53,974 bases of DNA from an uncultured beta proteobacterium (GCA_903903735.1 CAIUZV010000068.1:1-53974); one strand, 5' to 3'. Positions 19,893 through 29,644 are shown, counted from the stretch's first letter. Numbers and translations: made by a program. The notes: a model not told the origin generated them from the letters alone.

Positions 19893-22256
19893 ATGTCGTA
19901 TGTCGTTTCATTCGAGCAGCTCCGCATGACGGATGTTGACTCAGTTGGAGGAAAAAACGCCTCTCTAGGCGAAATGATTAGCCAGCTCGCACATGCGGGC
20001 GTACGAGTCCCCGGTGGTTTTGCGACCACCGCGCAGGCGTTTCGCGATTTCCTTTCCGGCACGGGATTGGATACGCGTATCGCTGATCGTCTCAAAACAT
20101 TGAATCCCGATGATGTGCGCGAGCTTGCTTTAGCCGGTGCACAAATTCGACAATGGATTGTTGAGGCACCCTTACCTAAGCAGTTGTACGATGATATAGC
20201 CTCTGCATTCGCCACGCTCGATTCCGACGGAAGGGGCTCGTTTGCGGTGCGCTCGTCCGCTACAGCGGAAGACTTGCCCGATGCGTCTTTCGCTGGTCAG
20301 AAAGAAACTTTCTTGAACGTAGTGGGCTTCGACGACGTGATCGATAAGATTCGTCATGTGTTCGCATCCTTGTACAACGATCGTGCAATTTCGTACCGTG
20401 TGCATAAAGGCTACGCCCATGCAGACGTTGCGCTCTCAGCCGGTATTCAGCGAATGGTGCGTTCTGATAAGGGCAGCGCGGGCGTGATATTCACGCTTGA
20501 CACGGAGTCTGGTTTTGCCGATGTGGTGTTTATTACTTCATCGTATGGGCTTGGTGAGACGGTCGTACAAGGTGCGGTAAACCCAGATGAGTTCTACGTG
20601 TTTAAGCCGACGTTGGCTGACGGAAAGTCTCCAATCGTTAGTCGACGCATCGGCTCCAAACTCTTGAAGATGGAGTTTGACAAGGATCGAACAGAGGGCA
20701 GGGCCGTGCGCACGGTCGAGGTGCCCGTGTCAGAACGCAATCGCTTCTCACTGACTGACACCGAGGTCATTGAGTTGGCGAAGTACGCGGTCATTATCGA
20801 GCAACACTATCAGCGCCCCATGGATATTGAATGGGGTCGAGATGGTATTGACGGGAAAATATACATCCTGCAGGCACGCCCGGAAACTGTGAAGTCGCAA
20901 GAGGGCCATAGCGATGTGCAACAGCGCTACAAGCTCAAGGCGACGGGCGATGTGCTCGTGACGGGTCGTGCGATTGGACAAAAGATAGGTGCGGGTCCCG
21001 TGCGCGTGGTCGGCGATATTTCCGATATGGACAAGGTCCAGGCGGGGGATGTCTTGGTGACGGATATGACCGATCCAAACTGGGAACCCGTCATGAAGCG
21101 TGCCTCGGCAATCGTCACGAATCGTGGCGGTCGGACCTGCCATGCCGCAATTATTGCTCGCGAGCTAGGCATTCCGGCTGTGGTGGGTTGTGGCGACGCC
21201 ACCGATCGGCTGAAGGATGGGCAGCAAGTGACAGTGTCATGCGCCGAGGGTGATGAGGGTCGGATCTACGACGGTTTGATAGAGACCGAGATTGAAGAAG
21301 TGCAACGTGGTGCGATGCCTGATATCGGGCTTAAAGTCATGATGAACGTGGGTAACCCCCAGCTAGCGTTTGATTTTTCATTTATTCCGAATCACGGTGT
21401 CGGTCTTGCACGCCTCGAGTTCATTATCAATAACAATATTGGTATTCATCCTAAAGCGGTGCTTGACTATCCCAACGTAGATGCTGAGTTGAAAGTGGCG
21501 GTTGAGTCTGCTGCGCGTGGGTACGCAAGTCCTCGGGCATTCTTTGTAGATAAGCTTGCCGACGGTATTGCAACGATCGGTGCGGCGTTTTATCCAAAGT
21601 CGGTCATTGTTCGCTTGTCGGACTTTAAATCGAACGAATATCGCAAACTAGTTGGTGGCTCGCGCTACGAGCCTGAGGAAGAGAATCCGATGTTGGGTTT
21701 TCGTGGCGCCTCTCGCTACATTTCTGCGGATTTTGCAGAATGTTTCAAAATGGAATGCGAGGCCTTAAAACGTGTACGCAACGAGATGGGGCTGACTAAC
21801 GTTGAAATCATGGTTCCTTTTGTTCGTACCGTGCAACAAGCCAAACGCGTGGTGGATTTGTTGGCCGCACACGGTTTGGTTCGAGGAGAAAATGGTTTGC
21901 GTCTCATCATGATGTGTGAAGTGCCCTCAAATGCCATCTTGGCTGAACAGTTTCTTGAGCACTTCGACGGATTTTCGATTGGTTCGAATGATTTGACGCA
22001 ATTAACGCTGGGGCTTGATCGCGATTCCGGCATGGAACTCTTAGCTGCAGATTTCGACGAGCGTGATGCGGCCGTCAAGTTTATGTTGAGTCGCGCCATC
22101 AATGCGTGTTTGAAAGCCGGTAAATACGTAGGTATTTGTGGCCAAGGGCCAAGTGATCACGCAGACTTTGCCTTATGGTTGCGTGATCAAGGCATCCTTT
22201 CCATGTCACTGAACCCCGACACCGTTGTCGATACGTGGAAAAAGCTAGCAAGCTAG
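19893..22256 (+). CDS. ppsA: Phosphoenolpyruvate synthase
   Basis: Converts pyruvate and ATP to PEP, AMP and phosphate for gluconeogenesis. The ATG at 19893 has AAGGTGA just upstream (19881-19887) and gives [12 protein letters not shown], 787 residues; a GTG at 19884 in the same frame is inside the ribosome binding site. Domains in order are the ATP-grasp N-terminus ([30 protein letters not shown]), the phosphohistidine domain with [15 protein letters not shown] (His near 417), and the C-terminal PEP/pyruvate barrel ([42 protein letters not shown]). It is paired with its regulator ppsR. Confidence 0.98.
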   Translation: MSYVVSFEQLRMTDVDSVGGKNASLGEMISQLAHAGVRVPGGFATTAQAFRDFLSGTGLDTRIADRLKTLNPDDVRELALAGAQIRQWIVEAPLPKQLYDDIASAFATLDSDGRGSFAVRSSATAEDLPDASFAGQKETFLNVVGFDDVIDKIRHVFASLYNDRAISYRVHKGYAHADVALSAGIQRMVRSDKGSAGVIFTLDTESGFADVVFITSSYGLGETVVQGAVNPDEFYVFKPTLADGKSPIVSRRIGSKLLKMEFDKDRTEGRAVRTVEVPVSERNRFSLTDTEVIELAKYAVIIEQHYQRPMDIEWGRDGIDGKIYILQARPETVKSQEGHSDVQQRYKLKATGDVLVTGRAIGQKIGAGPVRVVGDISDMDKVQAGDVLVTDMTDPNWEPVMKRASAIVTNRGGRTCHAAIIARELGIPAVVGCGDATDRLKDGQQVTVSCAEGDEGRIYDGLIETEIEEVQRGAMPDIGLKVMMNVGNPQLAFDFSFIPNHGVGLARLEFIINNNIGIHPKAVLDYPNVDAELKVAVESAARGYASPRAFFVDKLADGIATIGAAFYPKSVIVRLSDFKSNEYRKLVGGSRYEPEEENPMLGFRGASRYISADFAECFKMECEALKRVRNEMGLTNVEIMVPFVRTVQQAKRVVDLLAAHGLVRGENGLRLIMMCEVPSNAILAEQFLEHFDGFSIGSNDLTQLTLGLDRDSGMELLAADFDERDAAVKFMLSRAINACLKAGKYVGICGQGPSDHADFALWLRDQGILSMSLNPDTVVDTWKKLAS

Positions 22257-22280
22257 AAAAACTGAATGCGACGTCCGTCA

Positions 22281-22309
22281 TAAAAATGGGGTCGATGACC
22301 CCATTTTTA
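22281..22309. terminator. Perfect bidirectional terminator between ppsA and smpB
   Basis: TAAAAATGGGGTC (22281-22293), GAT, GACCCCATTTTTA (22297-22309) is a perfect 13-bp stem with A and T runs on either side, so it can work on both strands. The smpB stop codon lies inside its right arm. Confidence 0.9.
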
Positions 22310-22765
22310 GTCTCGATTTCGAGTGTCGTGCTTCATTAAGCGTTCTTTTTCACGGGCCCAGTCTTTTTCTTGTGAGGCGTCGCGCTTATCGTGAAGCTTT
22401 TTGCCCTTTCCCAGACCAAAATCAAGTTTAATACGGCCATTCTTGTAGTGCAAGTTGATGGGGACGAGGGCGTAGCCGCGCTGCTCAACCTTACCTATCA
22501 ACTTGCTGATTTCCTCTGCCTTAAGCAAGAGTTTCCGGGTACGGGTCGAGTTTGGCAGGACATGCGTAGAGGCGGAGTGCAAAGGGCTGATATGCATGCC
22601 TAAGAGCCACAATTCCGCCTCAAGAATCACGACATAGCTTTCCTTAAGTTGGGCTCGACCTTCCCGGATCGCCTTCACTTCCCAGCCTTGCAGGACTAAA
22701 CCCGCCTCAAAGCGCTCTTCGATCAAAAAGTCATGAAACGCTTTGCGGTTTTCGATAATGCTCAT
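22307..22765 (-). CDS. smpB: SsrA-binding protein SmpB
   Basis: Binds tmRNA and rescues stalled ribosomes. The 152-residue protein has the family blocks [39 protein letters not shown], and a basic C-terminal tail ([26 protein letters not shown]) that acts in the decoding centre. It ends inside a bidirectional terminator shared with ppsA. The tmRNA gene itself was not seen in the window. Confidence 0.97.
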   Translation of the reverse strand: MSIIENRKAFHDFLIEERFEAGLVLQGWEVKAIREGRAQLKESYVVILEAELWLLGMHISPLHSASTHVLPNSTRTRKLLLKAEEISKLIGKVEQRGYALVPINLHYKNGRIKLDFGLGKGKKLHDKRDASQEKDWAREKERLMKHDTRNRD

Positions 22766-22949
22766 GATTTAGACTATTTGGCGTGAGGGGCCAACATACT
22801 TTGTGAAGCTGGGCCCTCCAGTTTAACCTGTGCAGCAGCAGGATCGATATCTAGGTAAAATTCGCGCTGACTTTGAAAAAAAACGATCCTTGTTCCGATA
22901 CGGACCGTTAACAACTTTAATAAATTCGCCTCAGATACTCAACGTTGCC

Positions 22950-24413
22950 ATGGTTTTCTCTTCTCTGGTATTTCTGTATCTGTTTCTTCCCTGTAGTCTG
23001 ATCCTCTACTATTTTTTAGGCTCTAAGTTTCGTCATGGCGTTGCTGCTGACGGCACGACCGATCCCGGTGCCCCGACCCTGGCGCAGAACTACATCCTGA
23101 TCGCCGTTAGTCTGTTTTTCTATGCTTGGGGAGAGCCGATTTGGGTCTCTCTTCTTGTTCTCACGGCCGCAATTGATTGGCTCGCCGCGATTTGGATGGA
23201 GCGTACAAGAGGCACGAGCGGACCAAAATTCGCGCTCGCACTGTCTCTCGTCTCTAATCTTTCTCTTCTTGGTGTATTCAAGTACAGCGACTTTGTTGTT
23301 GAGAACGTCAATACTAGCTTTGGTGCTTCGTTTAACTTGCCGGGCTATGCATTACCGATCGGTATTTCTTTTTATGTTTTTCAGACGCTGTCGTACTCGG
23401 TTGACGTTTACCGAGGCGATGTCCGAGCACAACGTCGCTTCATGGATTTTTTGCTCTACGTTAGCCTCTTCCCGCAGCTTGTGGCCGGTCCAATCGTTCG
23501 CTATGTGCACATCGCGGCTGAGGTTCGTGGTCGCAGGCATTCATGGGATCTATTCAGTCGAGGCCTGCATCGTCTCTGTGTCGGGCTGTTTAAGAAGGTG
23601 TTTATCGCGAACGTGGCAGGAGAGTGGGCGCAGCGCACCATGGGTGGGGATCTGAGCACGCTGTCCACAGGAGATGCGTGGTTAGGTTTAGCGATGTTCA
23701 CCTTACAGATCTATTTTGACTTTTCTGCATATTCTGACATGGCAATTGGACTAGGCATGATGTTCGGTTTTCGTTTTCATGAAAACTTTAACTACCCCTA
23801 TGTTTCGAAATCAGTCACAGAATTCTGGCGGCGCTGGCATATATCGCTTAGTACCTTTTTTAGAGATTATGTATACATCCCACTGGGCGGGGGCAGACAT
23901 CGTCCGTTTAGAAACCTATTCATCGTTTGGGCGTTAACGGGGTTTTGGCACGGGGCCAGTTGGAACTTTATGTTGTGGGGGCTGTATTTTGGGGTGTGGA
24001 TTGCAATCGAACGTATCTTCTTGAGTCGCCTGCTGGAGAAACTCCCTGCGCTATTCGGTCACGTCTATTTGCTTTTTATTGTGACACTAGGTTGGGGGCT
24101 GTTTTACTTTACGGATTTGCAACAGTTGGCTGCATTTATACGAATTTTGTTCGCAATAAATGACGTTGCCTTGGTGGGAGAGCAAACGCTTTCTGATTTG
24201 CAGGCACACTCACTTTGGATACCGCTCGCGCTGGTTGCGTGTACTCCTGTCGCCCCATGGCTGGGCGCGCGTGCGCTGCGCGTAAGTGTGGTGCGCTCGG
24301 TCGCAGGTTGGCGCCCGATTGTGACGTTAGGCGTCGATGCTGTCTTGTTGCTGTCGTGTACGGCTTTACTTGTTGGGCAGAGCTATAACCCGTTTTTATA
24401 CTTCCGTTTTTAG
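22950..24413 (+). CDS. MBOAT family O-acyltransferase (AlgI/PatA-like)
   Basis: Multi-pass inner-membrane protein that moves acetyl groups from the cytosol to a periplasmic carrier for acetylation of a surface glycan. The frame opens at 22830, but the family N-terminus MVFSSLVFLYLFLPCSLILYY starts at the ATG at 22950 (487 residues); no strong ribosome binding site precedes either. Characteristic segments are GISFYVFQTLSYSVDVYRG, WRRWHISLSTFFRDYVYIPLGG and the catalytic His in LTGFWHGASWNFMLWG. Its stop is followed directly by the next gene. Alginate synthesis genes are absent, so peptidoglycan or an unknown polysaccharide is the likelier target. Confidence 0.9.
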   Translation: MVFSSLVFLYLFLPCSLILYYFLGSKFRHGVAADGTTDPGAPTLAQNYILIAVSLFFYAWGEPIWVSLLVLTAAIDWLAAIWMERTRGTSGPKFALALSLVSNLSLLGVFKYSDFVVENVNTSFGASFNLPGYALPIGISFYVFQTLSYSVDVYRGDVRAQRRFMDFLLYVSLFPQLVAGPIVRYVHIAAEVRGRRHSWDLFSRGLHRLCVGLFKKVFIANVAGEWAQRTMGGDLSTLSTGDAWLGLAMFTLQIYFDFSAYSDMAIGLGMMFGFRFHENFNYPYVSKSVTEFWRRWHISLSTFFRDYVYIPLGGGRHRPFRNLFIVWALTGFWHGASWNFMLWGLYFGVWIAIERIFLSRLLEKLPALFGHVYLLFIVTLGWGLFYFTDLQQLAAFIRILFAINDVALVGEQTLSDLQAHSLWIPLALVACTPVAPWLGARALRVSVVRSVAGWRPIVTLGVDAVLLLSCTALLVGQSYNPFLYFRF

Positions 24414-26156
24414 ATGAAACAGTCCACGCAAAACGCTAACGGTCAAGTTCCATACGCGAGTCGATGGACGCGAATCGTGCACGGCATGCTGATTTGTTTA
24501 TTGTTGGCAGGCTTAGGCGTTATCTTTATTGCCGAATATGAATCACGGCAAACGGTGTCTACGACGGAGAATCGTCGCTTGGCTGTTTGGCCGGAGCTGA
24601 CGCAAGCCAGTTTGCTCGACGGCAGCTTTGCCCGGGCGGTGGAGTTATATGTGGCGGACCACTTCCCGTTACGCGAGTACTTCACCGAGATTGCTTCCCT
24701 GGTAAAGACCAGCCGTGGTTTGATGATGGATGGTCGAGTCGTTCAGGTTAGAGGTGGTGAAGCAGGTTTTGAGGACGTCAATAGCTGGGCGAAGCCGCAA
24801 AGTTCTATCGTGCAGGAGAATCCGACGAAAGAGGATACTGTCGGCACAGAGATCGCGTTGGTCACGCCAGGCCTCGACCGCGATCCTAGCGGGGTATCTG
24901 AGGTTTCCGAGCGCTCTGACGTCAACCCTGAGCCTGTGAGAGGGCATACGTCTCGTTCTGCCTTGGAGCCGACGCAGCCTGATACGGTTGCGCAGGCCGT
25001 GCCCAGTGAGGCGGGGGCCCGAACGTTAGAACGCGATACTGAACCTAAACCTGAGCCTAAACCCGAGCCTAAACCCGAGCCTAAACCCGAGCCTAAACCC
25101 GAGCCAAAGCCAGCTCCGAAAGCAATGGAGCCTAGCTCACCTGCGCCGGCGGCTACGGGCGGCAATAAACCGTTGAATGTGGTGGGCGGGGTGCTCCTGC
25201 ACGAGGGGCAGGCATTATTTATGTTCGGAGGGACGGACAAGGCTGCCCAAGGCTATGCGAATGCGGTGAACACTTGGATAGACTTGGTCGCAAAGCCGCA
25301 CGCGATGCAAAGTGTCAGTGTGGTGGTTACTCCAACCAGTAGCCACTTTTATCTTCCCCCGGCGGCGCGTGCACGCACGACTTCTGAGGCGCGTAATTTG
25401 GATGCAATGAGAGCGGCGCTGAATCCCGAGGTACGTTTTGCAGATGTGATCTCTGCAATGCAAAACCACACGGCTGAGCCGATGTTTTTTAAGTCGGATC
25501 ATCATTGGACTGGGCTGGGTGCGTACTATGCCTATCGTGCATGGGCAAACGTCATGGGGCTGACACCGCTTGAGCTATCAGCATTTGACAAGCGATCGGT
25601 TGCGGGTGTGGCGGGTTCGTTTTGGAGCCTCACGCAAGCCCCTGAACTGAGGCAGGCTGATAAAGTATCGGACTACTATGTCCCCACGACAGTTTCAGTC
25701 AAGAGCACGCAGTATGTGGGACCCGAGCAAAAGACCCCGGCACCGCATGAGTTTTTTGCTGAGAAGAGTCGCGGATATATCGTATTTCTTGGTGGCGATG
25801 TACCCTTGCTTGTGGGCACGACGAATGCTGGTACTGGAAGGACGGCACTGGTTGTGAAGAACTCTTACGGAAACGCCTTCGCACCGTATTTACTGCCACA
25901 TTTTGATAAAGTCGTGGTGGTGGATTATCGCTACGTGTTTCGTAATATCCAAGACATCGTGAAGACATTTGGGGTGACCGATTTAGTTTTTGTGAACGCG
26001 ACGATCACCGCGAACTCGGGCGCGCATCAAGAACGCATGCGTCAGGTGGCACGGGGCACAAGCACTGCGTGGCAGACCGAAGCTGAAAAACGACGCATCA
26101 AAGAGCAAGAGGCTGCTGCGGCAACGGCCAGTAACAGTAGTGCGCCAAGTCAATGA
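24414..26156 (+). CDS. AlgJ/AlgX-like DHHW-motif acetyltransferase
   Basis: Likely periplasmic SGNH-type partner of the MBOAT protein, passing acetyl to the glycan. The 580-residue protein has an N-terminal membrane anchor (about 22-42), the region TTENRRLAVWPELT and VADHFPLREYF typical of AlgJ/AlgX, an unusual low-complexity linker rich in PKPE (about 205-240), then the catalytic-type domain with FFKSDHHWTGLGAYYAYRAW (DHHW at 362-365) and VVKNSYGNAFAPYLLPHFDKV. The linker may span to peptidoglycan. It abuts the MBOAT gene with no gap. The precise substrate is unknown. Confidence 0.85.
   Translation: MKQSTQNANGQVPYASRWTRIVHGMLICLLLAGLGVIFIAEYESRQTVSTTENRRLAVWPELTQASLLDGSFARAVELYVADHFPLREYFTEIASLVKTSRGLMMDGRVVQVRGGEAGFEDVNSWAKPQSSIVQENPTKEDTVGTEIALVTPGLDRDPSGVSEVSERSDVNPEPVRGHTSRSALEPTQPDTVAQAVPSEAGARTLERDTEPKPEPKPEPKPEPKPEPKPEPKPAPKAMEPSSPAPAATGGNKPLNVVGGVLLHEGQALFMFGGTDKAAQGYANAVNTWIDLVAKPHAMQSVSVVVTPTSSHFYLPPAARARTTSEARNLDAMRAALNPEVRFADVISAMQNHTAEPMFFKSDHHWTGLGAYYAYRAWANVMGLTPLELSAFDKRSVAGVAGSFWSLTQAPELRQADKVSDYYVPTTVSVKSTQYVGPEQKTPAPHEFFAEKSRGYIVFLGGDVPLLVGTTNAGTGRTALVVKNSYGNAFAPYLLPHFDKVVVVDYRYVFRNIQDIVKTFGVTDLVFVNATITANSGAHQERMRQVARGTSTAWQTEAEKRRIKEQEAAAATASNSSAPSQ
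25044..25115 (+). repeat. 12-bp in-frame tandem repeat encoding PKPE
   Basis: CCTAAACCCGAG is repeated five times (25044-25103; the first copy has T for C at one place), followed by a degenerate sixth copy. Each unit encodes Pro-Lys-Pro-Glu. Copy changes would keep the frame and alter only the linker length of the acetyltransferase. Confidence 0.9.
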
Positions 26157-26163
26157 GCGATAG

Positions 26164-27576
26164 ATGGTTCGGGAGCCACTCGTGAAGCAGTCTCTTATAG
26201 GTAGGGCCAGTCAGATTCGCCGCTATTTGTTTATCCGATTCGTTGAGAAACTGCGCTTGCTCGCCGTAGCGTTTGTGCTGGCTCTGCTCCCGTTGGCATA
26301 CGCGTCGGCGCAAACTGTTCCCTTGGCGTTCAAGCATGGCGACCGTATTGTTTGGCTGGGCGACAGCATTACAGCGGCTTATACGTATGGACGCTACATC
26401 GAGACGTTTTTCCTGTTGCGGCGCCCTGACTTGGATCTGACTTTTATCAACGCAGGGATTGGGGGGCATACGGCTTGGGACGGTCTTAATCGTTTAGATC
26501 GTGATGTGCTCGTGCACCGTCCCACCGTGGTGGTGATTAACTTTGGGATGAATGATGCTGCCTACCCTCCTAATAGCCCGCACGCGGCGTTTGTCAAGAA
26601 TATCCAAACGATCATTGCTCGCTTACGAGAGGGTGGAGTCAAACGTATTATTTGGGTTGAACCCAGTCCTGCCAATATCGCGGGTGTTGCTTCTCCTTCG
26701 AAATTGATTGATCGGCAAAATCAACTCGAACGACTTGTTTCTGCGATGCAAGCACAAGCTGTTGAGGCAGATGTTTTAAAAGTGCATTGGCAACAGCCCC
26801 TCAAGAAGGCGCTTGCATTGACTGAGTCCTCGCCCGATATAAAGTTGATTCCCGACCGCATTCATCCCAGTGCCTTAGGCCATGCCCTGATGGCGGTGGA
26901 GTTCCTCAGACAGACGGGGGCTAATTTGGCACCAGCGGTCGTGCAGAGCACTGTCTCAGAGACCAATGTTGAAACACAGTTCTTGCCAGCTGGCGTGGGG
27001 GAAAATAAACCGATCAAGTTCCAGACGGCAGTGGCAAGAGGAAAAAGTATCACGGTCGATGTGGGCATGGCGTTACCTCCGGTTCCCTTCGTGTTGAGCC
27101 AGACTCAAATCAAGTCCGTTGCAAGTGCTGAGCTCGACGCACTACGTTCGCTGGTTTGGCGTGTCAGTGGACTAGAAGGACGAGCACGTTTTAACGTGAC
27201 GGTCGATGGGCTGACGATCGGTCGTTTTTCTGGCGATGAACTTGCACGAGGTGTAGATGTGATGCGAGATGCTGACACGCGCCCATCCTTGAGTCCTCAG
27301 GCACGTAAAGATCTTGAAGCCTGCTCTTTAAAGACAGGCTACGCCTTCGTAAATGACTATGAATGTCTGTTTGACATGATTGTGAAGCGGGATCTGCTTC
27401 AAGCTGCTACGCGTGGAGACAGAGTGCGTGATTTGCCTGATTTTGCGGCGATTGGGCATAGCGCGTATTTAACCTTCATGCAGTCATGGATGGACGCGTC
27501 TAACGCGGCAATTGATGCTCGGGCTGTGTTGATTCGCAAAACGCCGCATGTGCTCTCCATCACACGCGCTCAGTAG
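26164..27576 (+). CDS. SGNH/GDSL hydrolase, exported
   Basis: Probable periplasmic esterase or acetyltransferase. After a hydrophobic export segment (LRLLAVAFVLALLPLAYASAQ), the protein has block I IVWLGDSITAAYTYGRY, block II NAGIGGHTAWDG, block III NFGMNDAAYP and block V PDRIHPSALGHALM, giving a complete Ser-Gly-Asn-His set. A C-terminal extension of about 200 residues is unassigned. The ATG at 26164 gives 470 residues; a GTG at 26182 in frame has GGGAG (26171-26175) before it and is an equal or better start. It sits seven bases after the DHHW gene, so an O-acetylation or deacetylation role on the same glycan is inferred. Confidence 0.88.
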   Translation: MVREPLVKQSLIGRASQIRRYLFIRFVEKLRLLAVAFVLALLPLAYASAQTVPLAFKHGDRIVWLGDSITAAYTYGRYIETFFLLRRPDLDLTFINAGIGGHTAWDGLNRLDRDVLVHRPTVVVINFGMNDAAYPPNSPHAAFVKNIQTIIARLREGGVKRIIWVEPSPANIAGVASPSKLIDRQNQLERLVSAMQAQAVEADVLKVHWQQPLKKALALTESSPDIKLIPDRIHPSALGHALMAVEFLRQTGANLAPAVVQSTVSETNVETQFLPAGVGENKPIKFQTAVARGKSITVDVGMALPPVPFVLSQTQIKSVASAELDALRSLVWRVSGLEGRARFNVTVDGLTIGRFSGDELARGVDVMRDADTRPSLSPQARKDLEACSLKTGYAFVNDYECLFDMIVKRDLLQAATRGDRVRDLPDFAAIGHSAYLTFMQSWMDASNAAIDARAVLIRKTPHVLSITRAQ

Positions 27577-27611
27577 AGTGCGCGTTGAGATCCAAGAAAG
27601 ACAACAACTGC

Positions 27612-28736
27612 TCAGAGACGCTGTCCGCTAGGAATCGGCAAAAGGATAACAGTCCCAACCCTTAGGCGCTCGCCCCAGCGCTTTTGGTTGATTTGTCGCA
27701 CGCGCGCTGCATCGACATTCCAGGTCCGTGCGAGAGTCTCAGGTGTTTCTGGAGTCTCCAACACAACGGATGTGAATTCTGAAAGAGGCTCTTTTCTAAG
27801 ATTCAAGTTTGCACGAAATTTCTTTGCTTGATCGATTGGCAACAGAATCGTTTGGTTAGGACTGCCTACGATAACGGACTTGTTGTAGGCGGGATTGAGA
27901 TTTATAAAATCGTGCATCGACATATCTGCAAGCTCAACGGCGACTTTGATATCAATTGTTTGCGCAACAGGAACAATCTCGAAGTAGGGCGCATCGGGAA
28001 TTTCCGGCAATGTAATTTTATAGGCCTCAGGGCGCGCAACGATATCGCGCAGGGCGAAGAGTTTTGGCACAAAGACTCGCGTCTCTATTGGCATAGCCAG
28101 CGCGTCGTAGGTGCTAGCCACTTTGCGCCTTGCGTTACCGCTTATTGCCCGCGAAACGTTGCCCGGGCCCCAGTTGTAGGCGGCTAAGGCAAGGTTCCAG
28201 TCGCCGAACTGCTTGTGGAGCTCTTGGAGTAAGTCCAACGCAGCCTGTGTCGAGCGGATGATGTCCCTTCGCTCGTCTTTAAACTCGTCACGCACTAAAT
28301 TTAAGTGTTTGGCGGCGACGGGCATGAGTCCCCAGAGACCGGCAGGATTCAGCCCGCTTTGTAGGCGCGGCGAATAACTACTTTCAATAATTGGTAAAAA
28401 TGCGAGTTCGACCGGCATGTTGCGGCGCTTGAGTTCCTGTACAACAAAATACAGGTAGGGCCTCGCGTTATCTAAGACAGTTTGAAAATGCTGCACCCCT
28501 GAGGCATAGGCCCGCGCTTGTTGCGCGACGATAGGGGTCTTGATTGCCGGCATCTGGTAGTGTTGCGTAATGCTGGGCCAAATCGGTCCCGCAGGAGCCG
28601 TTTCTGTTGCTCCCGTGTGTTCGTGATCCATTAGCCCTAGAAACGCTGGCCAGTCTTTCATCGAGCAGCCAGTCAATAATCCTGTTGCGAGAGCTGCGGC
28701 TGTGAGAAAGATGGTGAACCGTAGGTTGCTGCGCAT
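27612..28736 (-). CDS. mltD: Membrane-bound lytic murein transglycosylase D-like lipoprotein
   Basis: Cleaves peptidoglycan glycan strands with formation of 1,6-anhydro-muramic ends. The 374-residue protein has a lipobox LLTGC (Cys24), a family 1 SLT domain with the catalytic Glu in FLPIIESSYSP (Glu118), LNPAGLWGLMPVAAKHLNL and LALAAYNWGPGNV, and at least one C-terminal LysM-like segment (TLARTWNVDAARVRQINQ). It is convergent with the SGNH hydrolase gene, 35 bases away. O-acetylation of muramic acid blocks lytic transglycosylases, so the neighbourhood may be functional. Confidence 0.92.
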   Translation of the reverse strand: MRSNLRFTIFLTAAALATGLLTGCSMKDWPAFLGLMDHEHTGATETAPAGPIWPSITQHYQMPAIKTPIVAQQARAYASGVQHFQTVLDNARPYLYFVVQELKRRNMPVELAFLPIIESSYSPRLQSGLNPAGLWGLMPVAAKHLNLVRDEFKDERRDIIRSTQAALDLLQELHKQFGDWNLALAAYNWGPGNVSRAISGNARRKVASTYDALAMPIETRVFVPKLFALRDIVARPEAYKITLPEIPDAPYFEIVPVAQTIDIKVAVELADMSMHDFINLNPAYNKSVIVGSPNQTILLPIDQAKKFRANLNLRKEPLSEFTSVVLETPETPETLARTWNVDAARVRQINQKRWGERLRVGTVILLPIPSGQRL

Positions 28737-28813
28737 AACGCTGATCGCCTCTAACCTGTGTCAAATGGCTTGGCGACACGCCATTCATGTGTGTCTGCCG
28801 CTAAAATGACTGG

Positions 28814-28853
28814 ATTCTAGCCAATCACAACCCATTCTAGCCAATCACAACCT
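28814..28853 (+). repeat. 20-bp tandem duplication directly before ratA
   Basis: ATTCTAGCCAATCACAACCC (28814-28833) is followed by ATTCTAGCCAATCACAACCT (28834-28853), one mismatch in 20. The second copy ends three bases before the ratA ATG, so it occupies the whole ribosome-binding region. No purine-rich Shine-Dalgarno is visible. Confidence 0.85.
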
Positions 28854-28856
28854 AGC

Positions 28857-29297
28857 ATGCACACCGTCGAGCGTTCCGTTCTGGTCCACCATAGTGCGAC
28901 ACAGATGTTTAACTTAGTGGCAGATGTCGAAAAGTACCCAGAATTCATGCCTTGGTGCGGGGGTGCCTCAGTCGACCAGCAGGATTCTGAAGGGATGCAA
29001 GCATCGATCACGATTGCGATCGCAGGACTTAAGCATACCTTTACAACGAGAAATGCCCACCATTACCCTAACCGTATCGCGTTGACGCTCGTCAAGGGGC
29101 CGTTCTCCGTGCTTGAGGGTGATTGGTCGTTTGTATCGCTGGCAGAAGATGCCTGCAAAGTGCTGTTCACCCTGCGCTATGAGTTCTCTAGCCGCGCACT
29201 AGAGGTTGTTGTTGGGCCTGTCTTTAGCCGAATCGCAACCAGTTTCATTGATTCGTTCACCCAAAGAGCAGCCCAATGCTACGGAGATCAGGCTTGA
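28857..29297 (+). CDS. ratA: RatA-like START/coenzyme Q-binding domain protein
   Basis: Member of the polyketide cyclase/START family related to E. coli RatA (YfjG) and eukaryotic Coq10; roles proposed include ubiquinone handling and inhibition of ribosome subunit joining. The 146-residue protein starts MHTVERSVLVHHSATQMFNLV and has VEKYPEFMPWCGG, LVKGPFSVLEGDWSF and the C-terminal helix RIATSFIDSFTQRA, all typical. The gene pair with rnfH is conserved in proteobacteria. A 20-bp duplication fills the space before the start, and no ribosome binding site can be recognised. Confidence 0.92.
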   Translation: MHTVERSVLVHHSATQMFNLVADVEKYPEFMPWCGGASVDQQDSEGMQASITIAIAGLKHTFTTRNAHHYPNRIALTLVKGPFSVLEGDWSFVSLAEDACKVLFTLRYEFSSRALEVVVGPVFSRIATSFIDSFTQRAAQCYGDQA

Positions 29298-29644
29298 CGA
29301 CGCTTACGCGACCCTCTGCGCACATACAAGTGCGCGTGTGTGATGCAAAGGCGCAGTCTCTGTCCGAAATTACTCTGGCGCTCCCAATTGGCGCAACGCT
29401 GCGCGACGCTTTAACGCAAGCACGGAGCTATGCTGGCTTTGGATTGCTCATCGATGAGTCTGTCGCGGTGGGTGTATTTGGCAAAAAACTTGAGCTTTCA
29501 GCAACGCTTTTTGATGGTGATCGTGTGGAGTTATATCGTGCGCTGGTGGTCGAGCCTAAAGTAGCTCGACGTAGACGTGCAGCGCACAGGCAGAAGGTTC
29601 GTCAAACAAAGAATAAAGTGCCGATCACAGATCGGACGGTATGA
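29276..29644 (+). CDS. rnfH: RnfH family (UPF0125) ubiquitin-fold protein
   Basis: Small beta-grasp protein of unknown biochemical role, usually next to ratA. The 122-residue frame has the family core HIQVRVCDAKAQSLSEITLALPIGATLRDAL and SVAVGVFGKKLELSATLFDGDRVELYRAL, then a basic tail. The ATG at 29276 overlaps ratA by 22 bp. A TTG at 29294 in frame has GGAG (29283-29286) seven bases before it and overlaps the ratA stop as TTGA, so it is a serious alternative start. Confidence 0.88.
   Translation: MLRRSGLTTLTRPSAHIQVRVCDAKAQSLSEITLALPIGATLRDALTQARSYAGFGLLIDESVAVGVFGKKLELSATLFDGDRVELYRALVVEPKVARRRRAAHRQKVRQTKNKVPITDRTV

Noticed and set aside
22830-22949. Upstream extension of the MBOAT gene
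   Set aside because: The 40 extra residues are charged and unlike the hydrophobic AlgI-type N-terminus, which begins exactly at the ATG at 22950.
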